Part shown: positions 34,897 through 42,867 of the stretch, one piece after another
How the letters are laid out: every line of letters starts with the position of its first letter
Numbering within the stretch: the stretch's first letter is position 1
DNA from: JAICIG01 sp035532215
GTDB lineage: Bacteria; Planctomycetota; Planctomycetia; Pirellulales; JAICIG01
DNA: 64,000 nucleotides
Assembly (NCBI GenBank): GCA_035532215.1
Contig: DATKRK010000359.1
Location: forward strand, 18,734-82,733
Direction: 5' to 3'
Notes under the pieces: generated by a model
Databases searched by the model: none
Told to the model about the DNA's origin: nothing
The model's input: the letters and a program-made list of their open reading frames with translations, nothing else
Program-made: the position numbers and the translations under genes

Positions 34897-35502
34897 ATGG
34901 CAAGCGAATTGGCAAAGACGATCGAGAACTGGTTCGCGGCCAACGGCGACGGCGAGTTTGTCGTCGGCGAAGACGCGGGTCCGTATTCCGTCATCCCGCC
35001 TGGAAGGGAAAGTGCGCGAATCATTTTCTCGACCAAGGCGTCGCTGATTGCGATGGCGATCGAGCGCTGCCCTCGCCGCGGCGAACTTGGCATGGTCGCA
35101 CGCCAAGGACTGCCCAACGAGGCAGATCTCCGCTGGCTGCGCGGCACGATGGGCGCCAGCGAACTGTGGTTTCTGGGAGACATGGATCCGCCCGACCTGA
35201 TGATCTTCGCATGGCTTCGTCATCATTTGCCCGAGAAGCAGATCTTGCATCTTGGCGTCAGCGACGCCTATCTCGCCGCGCTTCAGTTGAGTTTATCCGA
35301 GTCGTTCGTCGTACGATGCTCGAACTCCGAACGCAGCACCATGGAGACGCTGGCCGCTGTGTTTCCCGACTTCCGCGAAGTTACTGGGCCGAAGTGCGCT
35401 TCGCTACTGGAGCAAGGAAGCAAGATTGAGGTTGAGGCAGTCGTAAGCGCCGCCGGCTCTGCCGCGCCGATCTTGCTGCCCGTGTTCAGTCGGCTCCGGT
35501 AG
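34897..35502 (+). CDS. Protein of unknown function (201 aa)
   Basis: ATG at 34897, 23 bases after argS, with GTAAGGGGGT upstream. No signal peptide or membrane segment. ELWFLGDMDPPDLMIFAWLR recalls the Asp-x-Asp strand-helix of Toprim or related nucleotide-binding folds, but the N-terminal catalytic Glu is not obvious and no family is recognised. Codon use looks native. Possibly co-transcribed with argS. Confidence 0.65.
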   Translation: MASELAKTIENWFAANGDGEFVVGEDAGPYSVIPPGRESARIIFSTKASLIAMAIERCPRRGELGMVARQGLPNEADLRWLRGTMGASELWFLGDMDPPDLMIFAWLRHHLPEKQILHLGVSDAYLAALQLSLSESFVVRCSNSERSTMETLAAVFPDFREVTGPKCASLLEQGSKIEVEAVVSAAGSAAPILLPVFSRLR

Positions 35503-35898
35503 GATAGCTGGCAGCGGATCGAAATCATGCGGCGGCCAACGGACGCGACAAGCTTTTTAACAGAATCTGTGAGTTGTTTTGGCCGCAACGGCGATGTTTG
35601 AGCGCGTTTTTTCAGGCATTGCCGGGCAAATAAATGACGCAGCACTGGATGGATGAAATCATTCTTGATAAGCAACGACAATTGGCGCCGGCGCATTCGC
35701 GCTCTGCTTTCGAGGGCAACCAGCTTCGGGCGGCAAAGGGCTGCCCATGCCCTTGTGCGCCGCGAGGGCCAGGGGCTTTTACTGTTCACCGACGCCCCAT
35801 TTATTTGCCCGGCAATGCCTGGAAAAACGCAACGTCAACCCCTCTTACCCACGCAAAATCAACCCTAGATTCTGCGGAGAAGCCGCTCTTTTATCGCC
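35503..35898. other. Intergenic region with a 33-bp inverted repeat pair
   Basis: About 400 bases. Short frames at 35634-35915 and 35653-35868 lie within or across the inverted repeat and lack good start signals. The structure is given as the repeat at 35604-35830. Confidence 0.5.
35604..35830. repeat. MITE-like element with 33-bp inverted termini
   Basis: Left end 35604-35636 (core CAGGCATTGCCGGGCAAATA) and right end 35798-35830 are reverse complements with one mismatch. They enclose about 161 bases. Total size 227 bp, without a supported gene. No clear target duplication was identified by eye. Confidence 0.65.
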
Positions 35899-36588
35899 GT
35901 GACTCAAGATCCTGAAGAATCACAGAAGGTCGACGTACGGAGGCCGTCCCCGCGGCCGCCAAATGGCGCCGGGCGCGTTCACGCCCCAGTGCGCCGCAGC
36001 TACGATGAACTGGCGGCGAGCTACGACACGCGCTGGCGGCATTATATCGAGGCCACTTCGGCCTTGGCGATCGAAGCGATCGCCCCCGAGGCTGACGGTC
36101 GCGCGCTGAACATCGCCTGTGGCACGGGCGAACTCGAGCGGCGGCTGCACGAACTGCGGCCGCAGCTCCGGCTGACGGGGACCGATTTGAGCCCGAATAT
36201 GCTGCGCCGCGCCGCCGCGAAAGAGCTTGGCGCTGAATGGCTGGCCGCGGTGGCGGCGCATCTGCCGCTGGCTGACGCTGCGTTCGATTACGTGCTGTGC
36301 GTCAACGCCTTTCATTACTTTCGCCTGCCGAGCGACTCGCTGGCCGAAATGCGGCGCGTGCTGCGGCCCGGCGGTACGCTGGTGCTGGTCGATTGGTGCG
36401 ACGATTACCTCTCGTGCAAACTGTGCAGCGTCTGGCTGCGGCTGACCGACCGCGCGTTTTACCGCAACTATTCGCTCGCTGGCTGCCGGGCACAACTCGA
36501 ACAAGCCGGCTTTCGCATCGACTCCGCAGAGCGGCGCCGCATCAATTGGCTCTGGGGGCTGATGCGATTCGTCTGCCGCGTTCCGTAG
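35899..36588 (+). CDS. Class I SAM-dependent methyltransferase
   Basis: 229 aa; GTG start at 35899, though the family fold begins at about residue 34 (SYDELAASYDTRWRHY). ALNIACGTGELERRL is motif I (SAM-binding Gly loop), LTGTDLSPNML motif II, and AAFDYVLCVNAFHYF plus VLRPGGTLVLVDW motifs III-IV (UbiE/Methyltransf_11 type). Substrate unknown. The stop codon TAG overlaps the foot of the following REP-like hairpin. Confidence 0.88.
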   Translation: MTQDPEESQKVDVRRPSPRPPNGAGRVHAPVRRSYDELAASYDTRWRHYIEATSALAIEAIAPEADGRALNIACGTGELERRLHELRPQLRLTGTDLSPNMLRRAAAKELGAEWLAAVAAHLPLADAAFDYVLCVNAFHYFRLPSDSLAEMRRVLRPGGTLVLVDWCDDYLSCKLCSVWLRLTDRAFYRNYSLAGCRAQLEQAGFRIDSAERRRINWLWGLMRFVCRVP

Positions 36589-36641
36589 TAGAAGCGGCAT
36601 CCCTGCCGCTTTCGAATACGCGGCAGGGATGCCGCGTCTAC
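36588..36641. repeat. REP-like hairpin (GTAGAAGCGGCATCC family), copy 1
   Basis: Arms 36588-36609 and 36620-36641 pair with one mismatch (GTAGAAGCGGCATCCCTGCC against its inverse). The left foot GTAG shares the G of the methyltransferase stop. Other copies are at 40853-40906 and 53649-53703. Confidence 0.88.
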
Positions 36642-36678
36642 GGACGGACTGCCCCCGGGGCCGCTGCCTGCTCCTGGA

Positions 36679-38613
36679 TTACGAACGCCCCAACTCGCCT
36701 TGAGCGCGCTCGAGCACCTTGGCGAATGGCGCTTGCGCCATCGCCCCGAACAACGCGTTGCCGCCGAGCCGCGCGGCGCTCAGCCGCGGCGAGGATAGCC
36801 CGCAAAGAAAGCGGGCCAGCGCCCGAGGCTCGCCCAACACGTCGCGTTTTTCACGCGCCAAGGCCAACGCCCGCGGCCAGACGCCCTCGTCGAGCGAAAC
36901 TTCTTCGCGCGGCAACAGCGTCAGGCGTTGCCGGCCGCCCGTGCACCAGGTGCAATGACCGCACGGTTCGGCCAGCCGCTCGCCGAAATATTCGGCCAGC
37001 ATCGCCGTCTGGCAGCCGTCTTTTCCGGCGAGTTCGAGCACCTGCTGGAGCCGGGCGAGTTCGCGCTGTTCGCGCTTGACGAGACGCTGGTGGAGATCGT
37101 CGGCCAGCGCGTCCAAGTCGCCGGGCGGCTGCAAGGACCGATAGGTCTGCCGCACGCCTTCGGCCCGCAACTCGATCAAACGCTGCTCGGACAGATAGTC
37201 GAACGCCCGCACGATCCGATCGCGCGGCTGGCCGAGGGCCCGGGCGGCTTGTTCCAGGTCGATGTGGAACCAGGTCTTCGCCTTGCGGGTTTGCCGCAGC
37301 ACCTGGGCCAGAAACTCGCGCCGCTCGCCTTCGAAGCGGGCCAGGATTTCCTGCGACGACTTGAGCGGCTGAAAGCTGTACCGCGAATAGAACGGCGTGC
37401 CGGCTTGCAAATGCCCGGCGAGTTCCAGGTAGGTGAGCAGCGTTTGCACGACGAGTTGTCGAATGTCGTGCCGGCCGGCGCATTCGTAGGTCGAAAGGTC
37501 GAAGTCGGCTCCCGTGCGAAACACGTCGCCCAGCAATCCGCGGACGCTCGCGCGACTGGGCGTGTCGCCGTGGGCGAAGTTTTCCAGGACGCCGAGATCG
37601 TCGGGGCAGACGAACATTTCGCACGTCGATTTCCGCCCGTCGCGGCCCGCCCGGCCAATCTCCTGCGAGTAGTTCTCCAGGCTCTTGGGCAGGTTGTAGT
37701 GGTAGACATAGCGGATGTCGGCCTTGTCGACGCCCATGCCGAAGGCGATCGTGGCCACCACGACGCCGCGGTCGCCATGCATGAACCAGTCTTGCGCTTC
37801 GGCCCGTGCGTCGGCTTCCATGCCGGCATGGTAGGCCCGCGCCGGCAGTCCGGCGGCGGCGAGCCGCTCGGCGACCGTCTCGGCAGTCTTTTGCAGCGTG
37901 ACGTAGACGATCGCCGGACCCGGCGGCGAATCGCTGAGCCTGCGAACGAGCAATGCGTCGCGCTCGCCGGCCGTGATGGGCGTGGCGACGAGCGACAGGT
38001 TGGGGCGATAAAAGCCGGTCCGCACGGCGTGTGCCGGCTCGATGGCGAACTCGCGGCAAATATCGGCCAGCACCTGCGGCGTGGCGGTGGCCGTCAGGGC
38101 CAGCACGCGCTCGGCTCGGCACTGCCGGGCGAAGCGGGCCAGCTTCAGATAGTCGGGCCGGAAGCTATGCCCCCATTCCGAAATGCAGTGCGCCTCGTCG
38201 ACCGCGAACAGCGAGATCTTCGTGCGGCTCATCGACTCGCGAAACCGTTCGTTGTTGAACCGCTCGGGCGCCACGTAGAGCAACCGCAGTCGCGCCTCGC
38301 GCACGGCCCGCACCACGGCCGCCGTTTCCTCGGCGGTCAAGGTCGAATCGAGCCGTTCGGCCGCCACGCCGCGGCGCTTCAGGCCGTCGATCTGGTCTTT
38401 CATCAGCGCGATCAGCGGCGACACGACGAGCGTCAAGCCGTCGAGCAGTTGGGCCGGCAATTGGTAGCACAGCGACTTGCCGCCGCCTGTGGGAAACACG
38501 GCCGCGGCCGAATGGCCCGCCAGCAAGCTGGCGACGACCTCGGCTTGACCGGGGCGAAACTCGTCGAAGCCGAATTGCTGCCGCAGCAACTGCCGCGCTG
38601 AAGAGAGGTCCAT
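36679..38613 (-). CDS. RecQ-family ATP-dependent DNA helicase
   Basis: Start at 38613 (MDLSSARQLLRQQFGFDEFR), 644 aa; the longer frame to 39036 is not family-like. FRPGQ is the Q-motif region, PTGGGKSLCYQLP (41-53) Walker A, VDEAHCISEWGHSFRPDY (138-155) the DEAH box, and GRAGRDGR motif VI. The RQC zinc site appears as Cys residues around CGHCTWC. There is no clear HRDC domain; the C-terminal ~70 residues are helical and less conserved. Role in recombination and repair. Confidence 0.92.
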   Translation of the reverse strand: MDLSSARQLLRQQFGFDEFRPGQAEVVASLLAGHSAAAVFPTGGGKSLCYQLPAQLLDGLTLVVSPLIALMKDQIDGLKRRGVAAERLDSTLTAEETAAVVRAVREARLRLLYVAPERFNNERFRESMSRTKISLFAVDEAHCISEWGHSFRPDYLKLARFARQCRAERVLALTATATPQVLADICREFAIEPAHAVRTGFYRPNLSLVATPITAGERDALLVRRLSDSPPGPAIVYVTLQKTAETVAERLAAAGLPARAYHAGMEADARAEAQDWFMHGDRGVVVATIAFGMGVDKADIRYVYHYNLPKSLENYSQEIGRAGRDGRKSTCEMFVCPDDLGVLENFAHGDTPSRASVRGLLGDVFRTGADFDLSTYECAGRHDIRQLVVQTLLTYLELAGHLQAGTPFYSRYSFQPLKSSQEILARFEGERREFLAQVLRQTRKAKTWFHIDLEQAARALGQPRDRIVRAFDYLSEQRLIELRAEGVRQTYRSLQPPGDLDALADDLHQRLVKREQRELARLQQVLELAGKDGCQTAMLAEYFGERLAEPCGHCTWCTGGRQRLTLLPREEVSLDEGVWPRALALAREKRDVLGEPRALARFLCGLSSPRLSAARLGGNALFGAMAQAPFAKVLERAQGELGRS

Positions 38614-39147
38614 AAGATCATTCCTGCTCCCTATGACCGGAGAAGAGATACTTGGGTTATAGCCGCCGCGTCGGCTGCTTGCCATGATCGGCCAGCGCGG
38701 CGAAGATAGCAAGCCGGCGGACGATGTCCGGTACGTCGGCGCCTCGATCAAGCGCCGGCATCTGCAGAAGAAAAGCGGCGTGAAGCCGGGCGACGTCGCC
38801 GACAAGCGACACATCGAGGCGGGCCCCAGACGGTCTGGAGGCATATTACCGCCAAAAGGGTTTTGCCGACGCGAGAGTGACGGTCGGCGAAGCAGGCGGA
38901 ATCGTGACTTTTCAAGTCGACGAAGGCCGTTAGGCCGCCGACCTGCCGCCGCTTGTTTCAATAACGCCCGTGTCGACGACACGCAGTTTGCAAGGCCGGC
39001 GCATACGCCGCTCTTGCTGGCATCGCCAAGCGGCAACGCCTATAGTGACGTACGGAACGGGGGGACCGCGACGAACACGGATTCGCCGACTCTAGAGGCC
39101 CATGAGGCAATCGCCCCCGCCGCACGCCGCGTTTGGGGGAGCGAACG
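38614..39147. other. Intergenic region with a gene remnant
   Basis: About 530 bases. It contains the POTRA-like remnant at 38720-38933; nothing else is recognised. Confidence 0.5.
38720..38933 (+). pseudogene. Remnant of a POTRA-domain (BamA/Omp85-like) gene, frameshifted
   Basis: One frame reads DDVRYVGASIKRRHLQ, then KPGDVADKRHIEA. After a +1 shift near 38836 the adjacent frame reads LEAYYRQKGFADARV, then VTFQVDEGR and a stop. Together they give a POTRA pattern (strand, helix, YY-x-x-KGF-x-x-A-x-V, strand, EGR) as in outer-membrane assembly factors of planctomycetes. No start or beta-barrel is present. Confidence 0.55.
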
Positions 39148-40845
39148 ATGATGCGTCGGATGTTTGCCGTCTTGGCGAGATTGCGCCCGCGCGTCGTGAC
39201 GCTCTTGCTCTTGGCTTCGATCGCCGCGTCGATCACAGTTGCTAATTTGTCCGGAGAATGCGGGGAGCGGAAGGTTGTCCCCGGACCCGAGCTGCCTGCC
39301 GATTTTTGGAGCAACAAGAACTTCGTAGGGACGCCTCCGAAGCTGATTTCGAAATTGGACTTCGACGTTCGGGAACCGACGGCCGAGGATCAGAGCAGCA
39401 GCAATGCCATGTATTGCATGTCGTATGGTTGGCCGCTGCTCTGGCGCCAGTACCTCTTTCTCGGGATCGGTTACCCAGCAGCGTGCGTGGTGGGCGAGGC
39501 CTATAGCTCCCGCCGGCTGGTCGCCAATCTGGCGATCTGGCTGTTCATGCTGGCCACGCCGGCCGCGGTTTGCGAATGGCTGCTGCGCCGCTACCGGCCG
39601 CGGTTGCGGTTCAGCCTGCGCACGCTGCTGGCGGGGATGGGGCTCGTGGCCGCGCTGTGCGGCTGGTTTGCCTCGGCCCGCAATCGGGCGAACGTGCAGA
39701 ACCCGCTCATCGAGGCCATCGGCGCTCGTGGTGGCCGCGTGTGGATCGAACGCTGGGGACCGAAATGGCTCGACCTCGTCGGGTCCGATCGGCTCCGGAG
39801 ACGCATCGTAGGCGTCGAAATAAATGCCGTCGGCGGCGACTTTCGAGAACGCCAACGGCTGCTTGGCAAGTTCAATCGATTGCCCGATCTGCAATATTTT
39901 TCGTTGAAAGCGAAGCTCCTGACTCCCGAGATGGCCGGCCCCTTGAGCGAACTGCATCGAGTCGAGACGCTGCAGATCGAACTCGGCGCAGTGACACGCT
40001 CGTCGGGCCTGGTGCTAGCCGATGTGCTTGGCGGCTTGCGGCGCTTGCGCGTGCTAAGCGTCGACTGTGGCTCATCGGGATTAGATGTCGAAGTTGGATC
40101 GCACGAATGCCTGGCGGCCATTAGTAACATGCCACAGCTCGAACATGTCCATCTGCAAGGTTGGACGATCGCCAGAGAGGATCTCGCCCTGCTGGCCGCA
40201 TTAACGAAGCTGAAATCGCTGACGTTGAATCGCGTTAACATCGCATCTAAAGAATCTCCACCAGACCCACCCTTGCTCGCGCGTCTGCCGGCGCTGCCGC
40301 AGTTGGAATCGCTCGACCTTGAGGGTTCGTACGTCTATGACGAGGATCTCCGCTATCTCGGTGTCCTGCCGCGTTTGAAATCGCTTGGGCTTCAGTACAC
40401 TGAGGTCACCGGCGCGGGGCTGGCGGAATTGGCGCGGTTGGAATCGCTCGAAGAGCTGACGCTCGACGAACAGGCCGAGTCGGCCGCGGGCTTCAAGTCG
40501 TTGCTTAATCTCAAACGCCTCAAGTTTTTGCACATGGAACTCTTCGACAAGGAATCCTGGGAATCGCGAGATTCACTCCGCGAACTGCTCGCAGATCTGC
40601 TGCCGGCGGTCGAAATCGACGATTGTATTCTGGCGCTGGAAGCTTTGCGAACTGCCAAGCCAGACCTGGTCATCGACGACGCCTTTCCGCTCGAATGGCC
40701 CGCGGAAAGCTTGGCGCCGAAATGCGAAACGCTTCCCGAAGCATCGATGGCCGCCGCCGCTCGTCAGGCGGTGCGGGTCTGGAAGGAGCAACAAGCCGCC
40801 GCGGCAACGCCGCCAGGCGCCGTTAATCCGCCCGCGTCCAACTAG
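39148..40845 (+). CDS. Membrane protein with leucine-rich repeats
   Basis: ATG at 39148 with GGGGGAG upstream (565 aa); the frame also offers TTG 39133. The N-terminal ~180 residues hold about four hydrophobic helices (VVTLLLLASIAASITVANL; LVANLAIWLFMLATPAA; LAGMGLVAALCGWFA). The rest is a leucine-rich-repeat solenoid (LPRLKSLGLQYTEVTGAGLAELARLESLEELTL). Planctomycetes encode many such membrane-plus-LRR proteins of unknown function, probably for protein interaction. Confidence 0.82.
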   Translation: MMRRMFAVLARLRPRVVTLLLLASIAASITVANLSGECGERKVVPGPELPADFWSNKNFVGTPPKLISKLDFDVREPTAEDQSSSNAMYCMSYGWPLLWRQYLFLGIGYPAACVVGEAYSSRRLVANLAIWLFMLATPAAVCEWLLRRYRPRLRFSLRTLLAGMGLVAALCGWFASARNRANVQNPLIEAIGARGGRVWIERWGPKWLDLVGSDRLRRRIVGVEINAVGGDFRERQRLLGKFNRLPDLQYFSLKAKLLTPEMAGPLSELHRVETLQIELGAVTRSSGLVLADVLGGLRRLRVLSVDCGSSGLDVEVGSHECLAAISNMPQLEHVHLQGWTIAREDLALLAALTKLKSLTLNRVNIASKESPPDPPLLARLPALPQLESLDLEGSYVYDEDLRYLGVLPRLKSLGLQYTEVTGAGLAELARLESLEELTLDEQAESAAGFKSLLNLKRLKFLHMELFDKESWESRDSLRELLADLLPAVEIDDCILALEALRTAKPDLVIDDAFPLEWPAESLAPKCETLPEASMAAAARQAVRVWKEQQAAAATPPGAVNPPASN

Positions 40846-40852
40846 CGCCAAA

Positions 40853-40906
40853 GTAGACGCGGCATCCCTGCCGCTTTCGAACACGCGGCAGGGATGCCGC
40901 GTCTAC
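40853..40906. repeat. REP-like hairpin (GTAGACGCGGCATCC), copy 2
   Basis: Perfect 22-bp arms (40853-40874, 40885-40906) with a 10-base loop and GTAG/CTAC feet, eight bases after the LRR gene stop. This is the main content of the ~300-base gap before the bestrophin gene. Confidence 0.9.
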
Positions 40907-41147
40907 GGTGAAAAACGCGGCAGGGCGCGGCGAGCCGTCGCCCGCGGTTGCCAATATCGCCGCGCCGGGCCAAACGATCGGGCCTAGCGGCCTCAGCAGT
41001 GGCGCCCTAGAATCGCCGTTCGCAGAAAGCTTCTTTCCCAGCCGTATCCAATCCATCGCCCGCAATGAAAAGAGCGGGGAACAGGCCGACGAGCTGCAGG
41101 GCGAGGTGCAAAAAGCCCGGCGCCGGCCGAGTCGCATTTTTTTGAGC

Positions 41148-42044
41148 ATGTCTGAACCCACCGGCCTCGATTTCTGGCGCGATCTGGTCTCGCCGATGGG
41201 GCAAGCGGGCCGCCGCGTGCTCGGGCGCGTGCTGGTGTTCGGCGTCTTGGCTTGGCTGGTGTGGTGGATCGAAGAGGCGACCCACACTTCTCTCGCCGTC
41301 GATCTGGCGCCCTACGAAATCGCGGGAGCGGCGCTCAGCCTGTTGCTCGTGCTGCGGACCAATGCGGGCTACGATCGCTGGTGGGAAGCGCGCAAGCTTT
41401 GGGGGGCAATCGTCAATCAAGCTCGCGACCTGGTGGTGGTTTCGCTGGCCAACGGGCCCCAGGATCGCCCATGGCGCGAGGAGATTGCCCGCTGGACGGC
41501 GGCCTTTGCCCATGCGGTCCGCCGCAGCCTGCGCGGCGAACGAGAGGCGCCCGAGCTGGCGGCGCTGTTGGGCGCCGAAGAAGCCGCGCGCGTCGCCGCA
41601 GCCGAGCACATGCCAGGCTACGTCTCGGCGCGGATCGCGGCGCAGCTCGCCGCCGCGCTCGGCCGGGAGCAAATCTCCGGATTCGCCTTTTTGCAGGCCG
41701 ACCGGGACCGGGCCTTGCTGCTGGATCACGTCGGCGGTTGCGAGCGGATCCTGAAGACGCCGCTGCCTCGGGCCTACGCCGTCAAAATTCGGCAGCTCGT
41801 GTTCGTGTTTCTAGTGACATTGCCTTTTGCGTTGATTACCCGCGTCGGCTGGCTGACGCCCCTGGTGACGATCCTGACGGCCTATCCGCTGTTGGCGCTG
41901 GACGAGATCGGCGTCGAGTTGCAACGGCCCTTCTCGACCGCCAGCCTGAACCACTTGCCGCTCGATGAGTTGTGCGCTACGATCGAGCGAAACCTTTTGG
42001 CGCTACTCGAATTCGAGCCGAGACCGGACGCAAGCGATGCGTAA
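41148..42044 (+). CDS. Bestrophin-family channel (UPF0187)
   Basis: ATG at 41148 gives 298 aa, the usual bacterial length. VLVFGVLAWLVWWIEEATH and YEIAGAALSLLLVLRTNAGYDRWWEARKLWG carry the bestrophin N-terminal helices and the RTN-x-x-Y-x-R-WWEAR signature. A second hydrophobic pair (VFVFLVTLPFALITRVGWL; TPLVTILTAYPLLALDEIGVELQRPF) completes the four-helix pore unit. Bestrophins conduct anions including bicarbonate. The stop overlaps the start of a beta-carbonic anhydrase gene, implying coupled translation. Confidence 0.9.
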   Translation: MSEPTGLDFWRDLVSPMGQAGRRVLGRVLVFGVLAWLVWWIEEATHTSLAVDLAPYEIAGAALSLLLVLRTNAGYDRWWEARKLWGAIVNQARDLVVVSLANGPQDRPWREEIARWTAAFAHAVRRSLRGEREAPELAALLGAEEAARVAAAEHMPGYVSARIAAQLAAALGREQISGFAFLQADRDRALLLDHVGGCERILKTPLPRAYAVKIRQLVFVFLVTLPFALITRVGWLTPLVTILTAYPLLALDEIGVELQRPFSTASLNHLPLDELCATIERNLLALLEFEPRPDASDA

Positions 42045-42702
42045 GCTGATCCAAGGCATTGTGGAATTTCGCGAGAAGCGGCTGCCGCAATACGCCGAGC
42101 GGTTTCGCGAACTTTCTTCCGGGCAAACGCCCGACGCGCTGTTCATCACCTGCTCCGACAGCCGCGTCGTGCCCGAATTGCTGGCGTCGACCGATCCGGG
42201 CGATCTGTTCGTCGTGCGAAACGTGGGCAACATGGCGCCGCCGGCCACGGTCGAAGGCAGCTCGACCGGCGACGTGTCGGAAGCCAGCGCGATCGAATAT
42301 GCGGTGTCGGTGCTCGACGTTGAGGACATCATCGTCTGCGGCCACTCCGAGTGCGGCGCGATGCAGGCGGCGCTCGGCGTCGCGCCCGTTCCCGATGCTC
42401 CTAATCTGAAGAAATGGCTGCATTACTGCACCTCCGCCGTGTTCCGGCTTAGCCAGGAAGGCCCGCTCGACCCGACGCTCAGCGCGCACAACCAGCTTTC
42501 GCAGATCAACGTGCTGGTACAGCTCGAGCACTTGATGTCGTACTCGATCGTTCGCGACCGCGTGCAGAGCGGCCAGTTGCACCTCGGCGGCTGGTGGTTC
42601 GACATCGCCACGGGCGAAATGCAGGCTTACAACCGGGAAACCCGCTTGTTCGAGTTAATCGACCGCCAGGCGGCCGAGCGATTGCTTCAGCGGCGCGGCT
42701 GA
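42037..42702 (+). CDS. Beta-class carbonic anhydrase
   Basis: Interconverts CO2 and bicarbonate. 221 aa. CSDSR (Cys39, Asp41, Arg43) and HSECGAM (His103, Cys106) give the zinc ligands and the Asp-Arg dyad. ATG at 42037 overlaps the bestrophin stop by eight bases. The overlap suggests the enzyme supplies or uses bicarbonate moved by the channel, for CO2 trapping, anaplerosis or pH control. Confidence 0.94.
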   Translation: MRKLIQGIVEFREKRLPQYAERFRELSSGQTPDALFITCSDSRVVPELLASTDPGDLFVVRNVGNMAPPATVEGSSTGDVSEASAIEYAVSVLDVEDIIVCGHSECGAMQAALGVAPVPDAPNLKKWLHYCTSAVFRLSQEGPLDPTLSAHNQLSQINVLVQLEHLMSYSIVRDRVQSGQLHLGGWWFDIATGEMQAYNRETRLFELIDRQAAERLLQRRG

Positions 42703-42867
42703 CGCGGCGTCTGAATTGCCAAACGCGTGAATTGCGGACGCCGGACGACGGGCGCCTCCCTGAGCGAGCCTGCTAGCATCTCCTCGAAACCTGGCATGGC
42801 GTCGGACGCCGGTTTTCTCTATGATCTCGCGGCCAAAATCAGGCGCGACTCGTCAAGGAGGACGACC

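Noticed and set aside
35634..35915. Two short plus-strand frames inside the inverted-repeat element
   Set aside because: They read through the repeat arm, overlap one another and lack start signals.
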